Assembly: GCA_023525715.1 (NCBI GenBank)
Contig: CM042013.1
Span: 82,361,994-82,425,993 of the forward strand
Origin: Cichorium intybus
Taxonomy: Eukaryota; Streptophyta; Magnoliopsida; Asterales; Asteraceae
Direction: 5' to 3'
Length of the DNA stretch: 64,000 nucleotides
Part shown: positions 1 to 11,331 of the stretch, one piece after another
Layout: each line of letters starts with the position of its first letter
Numbering within the stretch: position 1 is the stretch's first letter
Made by a program: the position numbers and the translations under genes
The notes under the pieces: model-generated
What the model was told of the DNA's origin: nothing
What the model saw: only the letters and a program-made list of their open reading frames with translations
The model's database searches: none

Positions 1-1467
1 GGAAAATATTTTTCAATGTGATCCCAAACATAATATCTACTAATAATAATGATGTATAATGATTATTTCATTAGATTTATTTATTATTTTTGAAACTTAT
101 TTCAGGGTTTAGTAATAGCTAATATTTAATTGTTTAGCCATCTTGTTTATCCTTAGTTAAAAAAGCATAAGTGCATATGGGTTTGTGCCATACGGAGCTA
201 CTTTCGGTTCATGGATCCATTTTCGGGTCGGAATTTATTTAGGGTTGCGGATCCTTATTCAGGTTGTGAGGGTTTTAATCGAAGTGTGCATTGAAGATTG
301 AATCTCCTTGTGTTCATATTGTGTTTGATTGATTCGCTTATTGGGATTCCGCACCTTGAGTGATTAGATTGATACCGTGTGACTAGATCCGGACTTACAG
401 TATGTATATCTTTGACCCTCCAAGTCATAGTTGACTTCGTCTTCTCCAATCTATCATCACGTATCCTTCTGTTCATCTCCTTCGCCTGTATCTCATCACC
501 ATCATCTTTATCAGTTCATGTACAAACACAATTTTACAAAAGACGTAAGAGCATTTTGGATCAAATGGGCTTTACGTCAAATTTATAACCGTCAAATTGA
601 AGAACGACAACAATGCTCAAGAATAGTTATCTGTATCTCAACACATCTCCTAATTTTCCAGAAACAAGTCTAAAATATGGTGGTATACTGTGTTCATACC
701 CGGCATACTCGTATAATGTGATTATCGATTTCTTGTATCGTATTTTCAATCACGATAGTTTCACATTCTTCACAGATCTGGAATTCATGTTCTGCACAAT
801 GTTATCGATTGGTTTTGACGAGTTTTGAATTGATAATTCTGAGTCTCGATATACAAACATGATTTGATTTTGGTAACAGAATGGAAGAAAGGAAAAACTG
901 GAGTACAAACTTTTGGTTTCCGATCAATCCCTTTTAGCGTATTACATTTTCATAGATTTGCATATCTAAAATGGATTCAACCAAATGTGTGTTTCAGATC
1001 TGATACGATTTTGAGATTTTGATTTGTATTTGAAAAGGTGTATTATGTTGATTTCTTTGAGTGTTAACAATTGGTACCGAGAATGAACAAATATGAACAT
1101 GAGATAAACAACGAATAGAATGAATAGATCTATTGAAAAAAATTGGCTCAAATGATTTGGGAAATGAACAGTAACAGGCCAATAGAATTAGATAACAGAC
1201 TGTATGAGAATCAAATAAATCATAGAAAAAATTTTGGAATAATTATATGAACAGGGAATGAACAGATCTGGGCAAAATCTTAAAAAAATGATGAACAACA
1301 GATGAAGAACATGATGAACAATGCCCAAAAATATGAATGAATCCAAAAATTCATGAGAAACTCACCAATAATCCTTGAAACATTGAAACAATCTTCAAAA
1401 GTTGTCAAATCGAGATTGTTCCCTTGAAATAATTGCAAGATTTTCAAGGTACGGCTCTGATACTAAT
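1..1467 (-). other. Internal leader region of an unidentified minus-strand LTR retroelement
   Basis: No protein domain is recognisable on either strand. The stretch lies immediately downstream, in minus-strand sense, of a primer-binding site and LTR at 1454-1833, so it is read as the 5' untranslated or internal part of an element that continues beyond the left edge. Near 1360-1380 the minus strand reads ATTGGTGAGTTTC, which resembles a 5' splice site; whether it is used is unknown. Short open frames here look like chance. Confidence 0.45.
1454..1465 (-). other. Primer-binding site (tRNA-iMet type)
   Basis: The plus strand reads gctctgatacta, the complement of TAGTATCAGAGC, one base off the usual plant initiator-Met PBS TGGTATCAGAGC. 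It sits two bases from the LTR start at 1468, the normal spacing, so it marks the 5' end of a minus-strand element. Confidence 0.7.
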
Positions 1468-1833
1468 TGTAAAGTCGGATTTGACGTATGCAGAATAATA
1501 ATAACGTAAAGATCGAAAAAAATATCCAAGGTTACAAATGATTCATTAATCAAATATGTTAGATGTAAAAAAGATAAGCATAAAGCACAAACACCTCACA
1601 TTGTGAGCTCTAACCTAAAAATGAATAGTACATGAGTATATATAGGTAGGCAACACAACTAGGGCAATGTTGAGAATAATTTGTGATGAACTGTTATCCC
1701 CATCTGAAGACCTAGAAGATTATGAAGAGAAAACAGAGCCCGAAGCCTAAATACTCTGAAGGATTTGGTCCAGAGGATCCGAAGGCTTTCAAGTAACAAC
1801 CTTATCCTCTGCACGCGTGTTTTCCAGTCTACA
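1468..1833 (-). repeat. 5' LTR of the minus-strand element (LTR-A)
   Basis: It begins TGTAAAG next to the PBS and ends TCTACA, giving TGTA...TACA inverted termini. A TATA-like run (GAGTATATATAGG on the plus strand, about 1636-1645) would serve minus-strand transcription. The partner LTR would lie outside the window, so target duplication cannot be tested. The right edge directly abuts the next LTR with no spacer. Confidence 0.55.
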
Positions 1834-2128
1834 TGTTGCACGATACTACATTCTTATTGGATAGTACACTGATAGAATATTTTGTAAATATTTTGTACTA
1901 TTAGTATCACTGATTAAGTATAAATATTAGTGATACCTGTCCGTGTTGAGTGTGCTTGTGATTCACCATTACTGTAAAACCCTAAATCGTAATACCAAAG
2001 CATTCGGCACTGTTTCTATTCTATCATTGTGTTCATCATTGTTCCTTATTATTATTGAGTGTGCTATTGAATCATATCTTCGTAATACTTGTTTATATCT
2101 AGTCTTTGGTTGAATTTATATCCTAACA
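1834..2128 (+). repeat. 5' LTR of Sire-1, possibly truncated on its left
   Basis: The right edge CCTAACA lies two bases before the PBS at 2131 and is secure. The left edge TGTTGC is chosen because it gives TGTT...AACA termini and starts where LTR-A ends; if LTR-A's element inserted inside this LTR, the true start lies outside the window. TATAAATA at 1919-1926 is a plausible promoter. No second copy is found downstream, so the 3' LTR is absent. Confidence 0.5.
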
Positions 2129-2130
2129 CG

Positions 2131-2142
2131 TGGTATCAGAGC
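2131..2142 (+). other. Primer-binding site of Sire-1
   Basis: TGGTATCAGAGC is a perfect match to the standard plant tRNA-iMet primer-binding site. It lies two bases after the LTR end and 130 bases before the Gag start codon, fixing the element's orientation and 5' boundary. Confidence 0.9.
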
Positions 2143-2272
2143 AGATTCAGCTCGAAAACTCGTTGATAGAGTCCTGTTCTTATTCATACAGTTCTAGATC
2201 TAGGTTTCTGTAATTGTATTCGGTCTCTATTACCTATTTTTCTAAGAAGATCCTGCTGATAACTCAATCAAA

Positions 2273-3476
2273 ATGACTGATTCAACAGCTACATATGCTA
2301 ACATGCTGAATTATGCCAATCTAATTGGCTCTTCCTCTAAGGCTCCTGTTCTTGTTCCTACCTATTATGACTATTGTTCAGATCGTATGAAAGATTACAT
2401 GGAAGTATTGGATGAAGAAAAAGATATTTGGAGATCTATTAGAGATGGACCTCATACAGATATTGAAGGTCAATTTGTTGTAGAAGATGGAGAGGATGTC
2501 GAAGTACTTACTACTGCTGATTTGAAGAAGGTCAGAAATGATGAAAGAGCCATGAGAGAACTAAGAAGTGGACTTGGTCTAGATGTTCAACATCACATTT
2601 CTAGTGCAAAATCTGCCAAGGAGATCTGGGATAGCCTAGCAGTTAGATTTGCTAGTGATAACACTCTTCAATCAAGTGTTGTTCAAGAAATGCTAGCATA
2701 CTTCGAAAATTTCAAACAACTAGAGAGTGAAACTTTGGAACAAGCATACGAACGTTATATCAAAATGATTTACAATCTAGAAAAGTATGGTGAGACCTGA
2801 AGTCAGTAAGAAATCAACATCAAGTTTCTGTACAGTCTAAGGCCTGAATGGAGACCTATCATGCTGATGATCAAATCCTATGAAAATATCAAAACTTATT
2901 CACTAGCAGCTTTGTATAATTTGATCAAATCTCATGAACCGAATATATGTAGGAGAAGAAGTGAGAATGCAGGAACGTTAGCCCTAGTCTCTAAAGATGA
3001 AGAAGAGGAAACAGCAGATGAACCTGATGGATACATGGTGAATGATAATGGAGAAACGATTGCTTTGTATGCTGCAAATAACCGAAGGTTCAAAAAGCCA
3101 TTTGTGAACAAGTCAAGCTCAGGAAAACCATTTGTGAAACCTTTAAAAAAACTCATATTCTCCAAAACACAAACCTGAGATCCATACACCGAAGGATGAA
3201 AACACCAAATCTTTAACTCCGAAGCCTTCTGAAATGAAGACTTCGGAAGCCCCCAAGGAACGATCTGAAGAGAAGAAGATTGCTGGTGATTCTGGGTATG
3301 ATTGCAACTACTGTCATGGCAAAAACCACTTTGCGAAGGACTGTATGCTTCGTAAAAGGAATGAAAAGCAAACCCAAGTTAAAGATGAAGCCTACTTTGC
3401 GAGAAAACTAGAAGAGGCAAGAGAGAAGACTAAAGATCTTTCCCTGATGGCTTCGAAAGATAACATGGGGACATAA
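2273..3476 (+). pseudogene. Sire-1 Gag with CCHC zinc knuckle, broken
   Basis: The start ATG at 2273 follows the PBS at normal leader distance. The first 175 residues look like a Copia-type Gag (for example AKEIWDSLAVRF and ETLEQAYERYIKMI). A TGA at 2798-2800 interrupts the frame, which resumes in phase to about 3178; a frameshift follows. The last part carries the zinc knuckle CNYCHGKNHFAKDC (CX2CX4HX4C) near 3300-3345 and ends at TAA 3474-3476. The frame reopens immediately at 3480 in the same phase, so that stop is probably a nonsense mutation. Gag would form the particle and bind RNA in the cytoplasm. Confidence 0.75.
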
Positions 3477-3479
3477 CAA

Positions 3480-5809
3480 GTGTGGTCTTCTGACTCCGAA
3501 GACGATGAAGTACGGAAGCCAACTCATAGTGCTTTCATAGCCTATGATGCTGGTAAGAGCTTCCGGAAAGGTGCTTCTGAGGAGAAAGAAAATAAAGAAG
3601 AAATGGGTTGTGAAGGGTTTGGAGATCTGGAAGATGAAAGGTTGATGATGCAGGATGCGATGGCAGCTGGACTTTCGAAGCTCTGGGTTGATGACTCTTC
3701 GGACGATGATGAAGATGTCTGTCTGATGGCGAAAGATGCTTGCCTGACCATTCCTGAGCAGGTATCAAAACTTCTTACATCTTTTAAAATTACTGAATCC
3801 AAATATTCTATTAATATTTCTGAAATAACACGTGATTGCTCTGTGATTAATAAAATGTTGATTGATGCTAAAAATAGGGTAAATGTCAGTGAGCAGGATA
3901 TTTTACAATTGAGGGGGAGAGTAGAAGGATTGAACCTATCCCTAGAAAAAGCCAACTTAAGAATCTCAGTGTTAGAGGAGAGTAGGAAGAAATATTTGAA
4001 TAATAATGATGTAATCTTGAAACAGCGTAACATCTTCTGTGAAACTGCGAAAAGATTGTATTCTCATATAACTCGAATCTATCATTCTGCTGATATTTGC
4101 AATGTTCAACACAGACAATTATTACCTTTCATAGAATTTAAGTTGAAAAATATTGACAGTATTTCATATGAATGCGAATCTATTGTATCTAGTTCCGAAG
4201 TACCTAATACTTCATATACGTATGGCTTGATTTCTGTGGAAAAATACTTAACTGCTGATAACTTGCTGAAATTGCTGCCAAAAGAAATCTCAATTCTATA
4301 GAAAAATGTTCCTCAAATTGATAATAAATCAGAAGTTATTGTTCAGACTGAATCTGAGAATGTGTCTGAAAGTGATTCGGATATGGAGGAAGTTGATTGC
4401 TCTTCTTGGTCTATATTGAAATCTTCCTCTGCATCCGCATCACCCTCCGAAGATACATCACAATTATCTTCGGTTGACAAAGGAAAAACAAAAAATGATT
4501 GTGAAAATGATACATATGAAATTCCAAAAGAAAAAAAGGAAGTGGTTAACACCAAAACACAAATTTCTGATGAATGTGTCTCCTATGAAGATTATCTTAA
4601 GGACAGTTCAAAAAGATTAGTCAATGTTGCGTGTGTTTATTCGAAGGTTTCTTATTTCAAAAACTCAATCTTTGTAAAACCCGGAGGTGTACTTTTAATT
4701 GACAATGATTTTGTAAAACTTGTTGAGGAAGATAATTCCACAGTCACTGAGGAAGGATTTTTCTCATCCTCTAAAATTATTGAAAACAACATGAATGAAA
4801 ACATGGAAGTAAAAATCAATGTTCGAAAACAAGATTTGTATGGTCATAACATTTGCAATCGTCTATGTTATGAACAAGACAAAATTCCAAAGAATTTGAC
4901 TCATCTTCTGAATGATAAAACCCAAAATCATACTTACACTGAAAGAAATTATAAACAAACTCAATTTATGGACAAACCTGTGACTCCAAAATGGATGTTT
5001 TTCAATTGATGGAAACAAACGAATGTGTGCCTCTTGCAAAATCTTTGAAAAATGAGGTTACAAAACCCAAAATTTCTATTTCTAAACCCATGGCACAAAA
5101 TCCAAATATTTTGAAAAATCCTCTATTTCAAAACTTCACATCCACTTCAAAATCAAAATCAGTTGTTGTGATTTCAAAACCAAAACCCAAACCAACAGCT
5201 GCATCTTCTAAAGAGTAACAGCCCATCAATCTTGTAAAAAGAAAGTCATCATTCGTACCAACAAAACAAGCTGATACGAAGGCTTCCACCTCTAGAACAA
5301 AACCCACTAATACGAAGGTATCAATTTCAAAACCCACCTTCGTACCTACCAAACCAAATTTTCCAAATCCCAAACATAAAAAACCCTCAAGGAAAACCTT
5401 TACAAAAGGAAATAATCTGATAGACACATTTCATGTTTGGCTAGACAAAAGTTTGAACATGTTTAAAGATAAAAATCTTTCACTAAATGATTTCAAACTT
5501 GCATACGAAGAGTACTTGTGTACTTCTACGTTGTGTAGTTCTCTATCAAAGAAATATACAAATGAACAGTCTAAACCAAATTGGAAAAGGAATGACTTGA
5601 AAGAAAATTTAACTCCAAAGTCAAAAACTTCAAAGTCATCACGTTCTTCAAAAACTACCAAAACAAAGAAAACTTCAAAAACGAATAATTCAAAATCATC
5701 TAAACAAATTTGGGTTCCAAAGGTTTCCAACATTTCAACTTCTTCGGACTTATCAATACTGAAAAAGCTATTCGGATTCATTTTCTGGTTCATCTTATTC
5801 TTCGCATGA
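3480..5809 (+). pseudogene. Sire-1 Gag-to-protease spacer: acidic, coiled-coil and basic modules
   Basis: About 770 codons lie between the zinc knuckle and protease, far more than in ordinary Copia elements. It opens with an acidic block (SSDSEDDEVRKPTH). A probable coiled coil follows (about 3880-4010), then a Cys-containing segment (KQRNIFCETAKRLY at about 4018-4060; YECESIVSSSEV at about 4168-4205). Further on are a second Ser/Asp-rich acidic stretch (4362-4440) and Lys/Ser/Thr-rich basic repeats up to IWVPKVSN near 5710-5730. A stop at 4299-4301 and frameshifts near 4990 and 5215-5450 break it. Sire-2 has the same series of modules. I do not know its function. Confidence 0.6.
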
Positions 5810-5939
5810 AACCTCTGAAAACATGATAAACCTCACTGCAATTGAAATAACTGAAGAGGCAATTGAAAAATGGATTCAAGAATCCTTTGCTTACCCTGAG
5901 GACCCAAGATTGATTGGGTACCAACTCCTTCTTGATTGA

Positions 5940-7273
5940 TTGCAGGTTATGTCAAGTAAGCAGTGCCATGCTAAATGTTACATGGATAGTGGCTGCTCAA
6001 GACATATGACAGGGAAAAAGGAATACCTTAGAGATTACAGAACTTTGGATGGTGCGGGGAATGTTTTTTTGGTAATAATGACACTTGTCCAATTCGTGGT
6101 TATGGGAAAATTACGAATGGACAATTCACGATAAATAGAGTGGCATTTGTTGAAGGATTAAAGCATAATCTTGTGAGTATTTCTCAATTGGTTGTTGGAA
6201 CAGGCAATGCTGTAACATTCAACAATCAAGGAAGTATTATCACGAAGGAAGCTACGAAGGAGGTACTGCTGAAGTCAGAAAGAAAGGGATCAATGTTTCC
6301 CTTAAATCTAAAGCTGTAACTGGTGGGCCTTCACTATGTCTTTTGTCGAAAGAAAACTCAGACGTTAGTTGGTTATGGCACTGAACGTTTCCCCACTTGA
6401 ACTTTAAGGATATTAATAAGTTAGTGGCAATGGATTTGGTTCGAGGAATGCCTGCTCTTAAATTTGATAATGACTCCCTTTGTTCAGCTTGTGAACATGG
6501 CAAACAAACGAAGCAAAGGCATCCAACTATGATTAATCCAAAAATCGCAGAACCTCTTTCACTTCTCTATATGGATCCTTGTGGTCCATATGCAGTGGAG
6601 TCAATTGGGAAAAAGAAGTATATTCTGGTGATTGTGGATGACTAGTCAAGGTTCACATGGGTTTTATTCTTAAGGAATAAGTCAGATGCAGCAGAGGAAA
6701 TAATCAACTTCATCAAGAACATGGAAGTAATGCTCAACAAGACATTCCGAACAGTGCACAGTGATAATGGTTCGGAGTTCAAAAATTAAACTCATGATGG
6801 ATTTCTGAAAAAGAAGGGGATTACTCACAATTTCTCAGCACCATATACTCCTCAACAAAATGGTGTTGTTGAAAGATGTAATCGATCTTTATGTGAAGCA
6901 TCTAGAACAATGCTCAATTTTGCTAATCTGCCCATGTACTTCTGGGCCGAAGCTATCTACAACATGCTTTACTCAGAACAGATCATACATCCACAAGAGG
7001 TTTCATATCACACCTTATGAAATACTCAACCGAAGAAAACCAAATGTCAAATTTCTTCACATCTTCGGTTATAGGTGTTTTATACTGAACATGAAACATC
7101 ATTTGACAAAGTTCAATCATAAATCTGATGAGGGAATATTTCTTGGTTATTCACAAAATTCAAAAGCTTACAGAGTCATGAATAAAAGGACACACAAGAT
7201 TGAAGAAACCTTTAACCTTTCATTCGATGACTACTATATCAAGAAATCTCAACCTTTAACCTTCCAAAACTAG
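5940..7273 (+). pseudogene. Sire-1 protease and integrase, broken
   Basis: The protease active-site motif YMDSGCSRHMTG lies at about 5979-6011. The pre-integrase region (HLNFKDINKL, then a Cys-containing CSACEHGKQ) is at 6390-6500. The integrase core keeps all three acidic positions: LLYMDPCGP (about 6565), HSDNGSEF (about 6760) and NGVVERCN (about 6865). A stop at 6643-6645, a TAA at 6787-6789 and frameshifts near 6130, 6370 and 6980 inactivate it. The C-terminal integrase end (ITPYEILNRRKPNVKFLHIFGY) runs on to 7273. The intact enzyme would insert element cDNA into chromosomes. Confidence 0.8.
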
Positions 7274-7275
7274 CT

Positions 7276-7990
7276 ATGGATGCACTGCCAATACTGACCT
7301 TTGATGAAGACTCCAAACTTCTTTTTGATCCTCCTGTGAGAGCTGTGGATTTCGAAGCAAAAGCACCAAAAAATAATGTGTCTGAACTTTCCAAGCTCAC
7401 AGATGGTCGCGAAGACTCACCAACAAGCAGTATTCAAAGACCTTATTCGGTTGAGGGGGAGCCTTCCAATACATTCGCAGGTCAATCTAGTTTCGAAGGG
7501 GAGCACAACAATCCAAGTCTCAACAACCCTTCGCATGAAATCACTCATATCATATCCCTATATCCTTCTGTCTAGGGGGAGCCAGAAGCTTCATTACCAA
7601 ACTCTTCGGATCATGGAAGAACAAACTCTCCAATAGCTGTTATCGAGGGGGAGCAAATTCTTAACTCTTCCTCTACTTCCTCAAACAATAATTCTCCTAA
7701 AACAAATGTCACAAACACATATAACGAAGAACACCTAATATCTGATGATTTTCCATCCACTTCGGGTTATCCTTCGGATATTGAGGAAATCAATATCGAA
7801 GGACCACCTGAATTTGATCCAATTTTTCCACCTTTAGAAAAGTGGACAAAAAATCATCCTCAATCACTTGTCATCGGTAATGTTCATGATAAGGTCTTGA
7901 TACATGCACAACTTCATCAAAAACAACAAGATTTAAACAAAACTTCAGAGTTGTGTATGTTCAATGTTTTTATCTCCAAAATTGAACCAA
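7276..7990 (+). pseudogene. Sire-1 integrase-RT linker with repeated purine tracts
   Basis: A low-complexity Ser/Pro/Glu-rich linker joins integrase to reverse transcriptase; stops at 7573-7575 and elsewhere break it. Four purine tracts of the form (A/G)GGGGAGC occur at 7453-7461, 7495-7502, 7574-7581 and 7645-7653, spaced roughly 40-80 bases apart. They resemble polypurine tracts that prime plus-strand DNA synthesis. Central PPT-like tracts at this junction are, to my knowledge, a feature of Sireviruses. Confidence 0.6.
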
Positions 7991-9512
7991 AGAACGTTAA
8001 AGATGTATTTGATCACCCAGACTGGATTGAAGCAATGCAGATGGAATTAGAAGAATTTGAAAGAAACAAAGTGTGGAGATTGATTCCAAAACTTCCAAAT
8101 GCTACAATCGTTGGTCTCAAATGGGTGTATAAAATAAACTCGATACCGAAGACAATGTGGTAAGGAACAACGCACGGTTGGTTGTTAAAGGTTACTGTCA
8201 ACAGGAGGGGATTGACTACGAAGAAACCTTCACTCCTATTGCCAAACTCGAATCCGTTCAGATCTTTTTAGCTTATGCTACACACAAAAACTTTGATGTC
8301 TATAAAATGGATGTCAAATATGCCTTTTTGAATGAGGATCTCGAGGAAACAGTCTATGTTGAACAACCACCTGGCTTTGTTAACAAAGAAAATCCTGATC
8401 GTTGCTACGTATTAGATAAAGCTGTCTATGGTTTAAAACAAGCTCCTAGAGCTTGGTATGAGACCTTGACAAAAATTTTAAAACAATCAAATTTTAAGAA
8501 AAGTTCAGTGGATCCAACTCTTTTCAGAAAGAAAGTTGGAACTCATCTGATGTTAGTCCAAATTTATGTGGATGACATAATCTTCGGATCCACTGATCCA
8601 AACTTAACAAAAGAATTCGAAAATCTGATGAAAAGCAAATTTCAGATGAGTATGATGGGAAAATTAATTTTTTCCTTGGATTACAAGTCAAACAAACAAG
8701 AGAAGGGATTTTCATCAATCAGCAAAAATACACAAAAAGTTTACTTGAACACTTTGGAATGACTAACTGTTCCAATGCGAAGATTCCAATGCCCGCAGGT
8801 ACCAGGTTGAATCCTTCATTGGATAAACCGAAGGCTGATCTCAAGAACTATAGAAGCATGATCAGATCGTTTCTTTACCTTATAGCCAGTCGTCCTGACA
8901 TCATGTTCACAGTGTGCAATTTTGCACATTATCAATCAGATACTCGCAACCCTCACTTGGCTGCTATTAAAACAATCTTCCGATATCTTCACAACACCCG
9001 TGCGTATGGTCTTTGGTATACACCAAACTCAGGGTTCTACATACAAGCTTATTCTGATTCAGACTTGGGTAGATGCTCAATTGATCGCAAAAGCACTTCT
9101 GGTGGTTGTCAATTTCTTGATGGAAAGCTCATCAGCTGGCAGTCAAAGAAGCAAACGTGCGTCTCAATATCCACAGCTGAAGCTGAATATGTAACAGTTG
9201 TTGCTTGCGCTTCGCAGATCATTATTCAAAGCCAATTAAGAGATTATGCCATTAACATGAGAAAAATCCCATTGTTCTGTGATTCCCAAAGTGTTATTCG
9301 GATATGTCATAATCTTGTTCAACATTCCAAGACAAAGCATATAGCTCTTCGCTATCACTTCATCAAAAGTCATGTTGAGGAGGGGAATATATAAGTGCAC
9401 TTTGTTCACACTATAGAACAGTTGGTAGATATCTTTACAAAAGCTTTGAATGAAGAATCATTCACATGAATTGTTCGAGGCCTTGGCATGATTGATGGAT
9501 CCACTCTGACAT
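7991..9512 (+). pseudogene. Sire-1 reverse transcriptase and RNase H, broken
   Basis: The Copia RT domain starts about VWRLIPKLP (8070). A frameshift near 8155 leads into NARLVVKGYCQQ. YVDD, the catalytic motif, is at about 8565-8577. RNase H has AYSDSDLGR (about 9050), STAEAEY (about 9170-9190) and LFCDSQSVI (about 9275). TAA at 9392-9394 and TGA at 9467-9469 interrupt the C-terminal tail, which is recognisable (IFTKALNEESFT) to about 9512. The frame changes near 8155 and 8760. Together these domains would copy the RNA and remove it. Confidence 0.8.
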
Positions 9513-10126
9513 AAACATCATATTTGCTTTTTCTTACCTTACTTTTTTCAATTACAAAAATAAGAAATAAGGCTGGTCTGGAGCATTCCGAACCTTCGGA
9601 GCACATCGGAACAACCATTACAGTCAATAAAATCTCATAAATGTCAAAAATCTAAGAAACAACAATTGTCTTCGCATTACCAAAAGATAAACATTCATCA
9701 AAAGAACTTTGCTTTGTTGAAAAGATGGATGCAAGACAAACAAAGATCATTTGAATAACCAAATATTCAAGTTTATTGATGCAAATGACAAAATTTGATC
9801 TTCTTTCTTGAAAAATCTGATTAAAGGACCAAACTTTTATTTTAGATTCTGATAATCATACCTTATTGCACTAAAAGGTATTTGAAAATCGAAATGCAAC
9901 AAAGGTAACAAAACAGACTTCGGAGTGAGGTTAAGGTTATTTTACAAATTGAAGATTTGTATGATTTCAATGTTTTTAGCAACATGTCTATCACTAAGCT
10001 CCCTGTTGAACTTAACTCACTTTACCATATCACAGTTCTAGAAGTTAAAATGCTTCTAAGGATATGAGAATGTTCCGAAGTCTCCTTCACAAGTGAAAAA
10101 TGCAATGACCGGTAACAAAATTTAAA
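9513..10126. other. Sire-1 region downstream of pol, no clear gene
   Basis: AT-rich sequence after the pol tail with no recognisable protein. It keeps the CGAAGG/TTCGGA-type words frequent in the Sire-1 body, consistent with being part of the same element rather than unrelated flank. No LTR or terminal PPT is visible. Confidence 0.4.
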
Positions 10127-10348
10127 ATGATTTCTGCTTCAATTTTTAATATTGAGCTACACGAAGGTTTTCAAAAATGGATTGCACCAAATTCAAAGAC
10201 ACCATCCAATGAAGTATATGTTGAATTATTCAAAAAGATTTATCTTTGGAAAGAAAAATATGAAAGAAAGAAAACAAATTCCAACATAGAAAATAGCAAA
10301 AACAAAAATGTCAAAAGATTCAAAGACAACAACAAAAAGAAAATGTAA
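10127..10348 (+). CDS. Small basic open frame downstream of Sire-1 pol (hypothetical)
   Basis: A 73-codon frame starting ATG at 10127. Its first half is mixed (IELHEGFQKWIAPNS) and its second half very Lys/Asn-rich, which A-rich DNA can produce by chance. It sits where some Sireviruses carry an extra gene between pol and the 3' LTR, the only reason to list it. I recognise no domain, signal peptide or membrane segment. Confidence 0.2.
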   Translation: MISASIFNIELHEGFQKWIAPNSKTPSNEVYVELFKKIYLWKEKYERKKTNSNIENSKNKNVKRFKDNNKKKM

Positions 10349-10355
10349 AACGAAG

Positions 10356-10385
10356 GAGTGCAAACAAAAAGATAAATTCGCACTC
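10356..10385. repeat. Short inverted repeat (GAGTGC / GCACTC)
   Basis: Six-base arms at 10356-10361 and 10380-10385 flank an 18-base A-rich loop. It could form a hairpin near the 3' end of Sire-1, but arms this short also occur by chance. Confidence 0.3.
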
Positions 10386-10539
10386 AAAGGCATACATCTC
10401 TTTCTTAAATGAAAATACAAAGAGCTCCTATAACATAGTTGAGTACCTTCTAGAGAGTATGAACATCTCAACTAGTATGTCTTAAATGACAATGTTTAAG
10501 TGGTGTATGGATCCCAAAGGCTTGTCATCAGGGAGACAT

Positions 10540-11313
10540 ATCCAAACACTGAAAGGTTTTAAGCAATCTATGAACTAATAATCCTAAGTTCACATGCAAC
10601 CTAAGAAAAGATCTATGTTTTTTCTATCAATGAACATATAACAAAACCTAGAAGGCCAACAATTATTTTCTAAAGAATTAGAACAAGAAAACCAACCTTT
10701 GATTTTAGTCTTGAAGCTAGCAGCACAGTTGTCCTGCCTCAAATGAGATCACACCGAAGCAAGAAGGAGAAGCAGCAGAATTCCAGAGAGGCAGAGTATA
10801 GTTGGCGTAGGATTACGGTTCCCTAGGGGTTCCCTATTTATAGCCTCCAGGTAGTACAGTCAAAACCCTAGAGGAGCCCCCTAATGGACAAGCCTTTTAC
10901 CCATTCAGACCAAGCCTCTAAAACCCTAATTAGGGTTTCGAGATTTGTGGAGGCTCCCACAAAATCTCGCCCACCACCTGGCTTCCACTGGCCAGTCATT
11001 ATTCAATTATTGAATAATTACAAAACCAGTCCCTGCACTTTTAATTAATTAAATTAATCACTAAATTAAATCCAATTAATTCTAGATTAATTTCTAATTA
11101 ATTAATATAGTTTCTAATTAATATATTATCACTCTAATATATTAATAAACTATTTATTTTATTTCTATTGATTTATTAAACATTTAATAAATCAACCTTT
11201 CTCTCTACTGAACTTTCTGCCAAACCTCGAGCTATGAGGGCAACCCAAATGGACTTTGCTTCTATTAATAAGATAAATACAAATTATAAGTCATGGCTTA
11301 GACACCTAATCCA
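10540..11313 (-). repeat. 3' LTR of the host Copia (left edge approximate)
   Basis: The right edge is placed at TAATCCA (11307-11313) because a pyrimidine run, the complement of a polypurine tract, follows at once. TATTTATA at 10835-10842 is TATAAATA on the minus strand and would serve as promoter. The left edge is set by analogy with Copia-2, where a similar AACCTTTG word lies about 155 bases inside the LTR. The 5' LTR is lost, so no pairwise check is possible and the edge may be off by up to 100 bases. Confidence 0.45.
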
Positions 11314-11331
11314 ATAGTCTCCCCCTTGGAT
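11314..11331 (-). other. Polypurine tract of the host Copia
   Basis: The plus strand reads ATAGTCTCCCCCTTGG, giving a G-rich purine run on the minus strand directly beside the LTR edge. It matches in position the ATCTCCCACTTG tract of Copia-2. Confidence 0.6.

Larger units (their letters stand above)
1834..10390 (+). mobile_element. Sire-1: decayed Sirevirus-like Ty1/copia retrotransposon lacking its 3' LTR
   Basis: In order: LTR, PBS, Gag with a CCHC knuckle, a very long Gag-to-protease spacer, protease, integrase, reverse transcriptase and RNase H. The integrase-before-RT order defines Ty1/copia. The long Gag spacer and repeated GGGGGAG tracts between integrase and RT point to the Sirevirus group. 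Several stop codons and frameshifts show it is dead. No 3' LTR matching 1834-2128 is seen, and the sequence runs into the LTR region of another Copia after about 10390, so the 3' end was lost. Confidence 0.75.
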
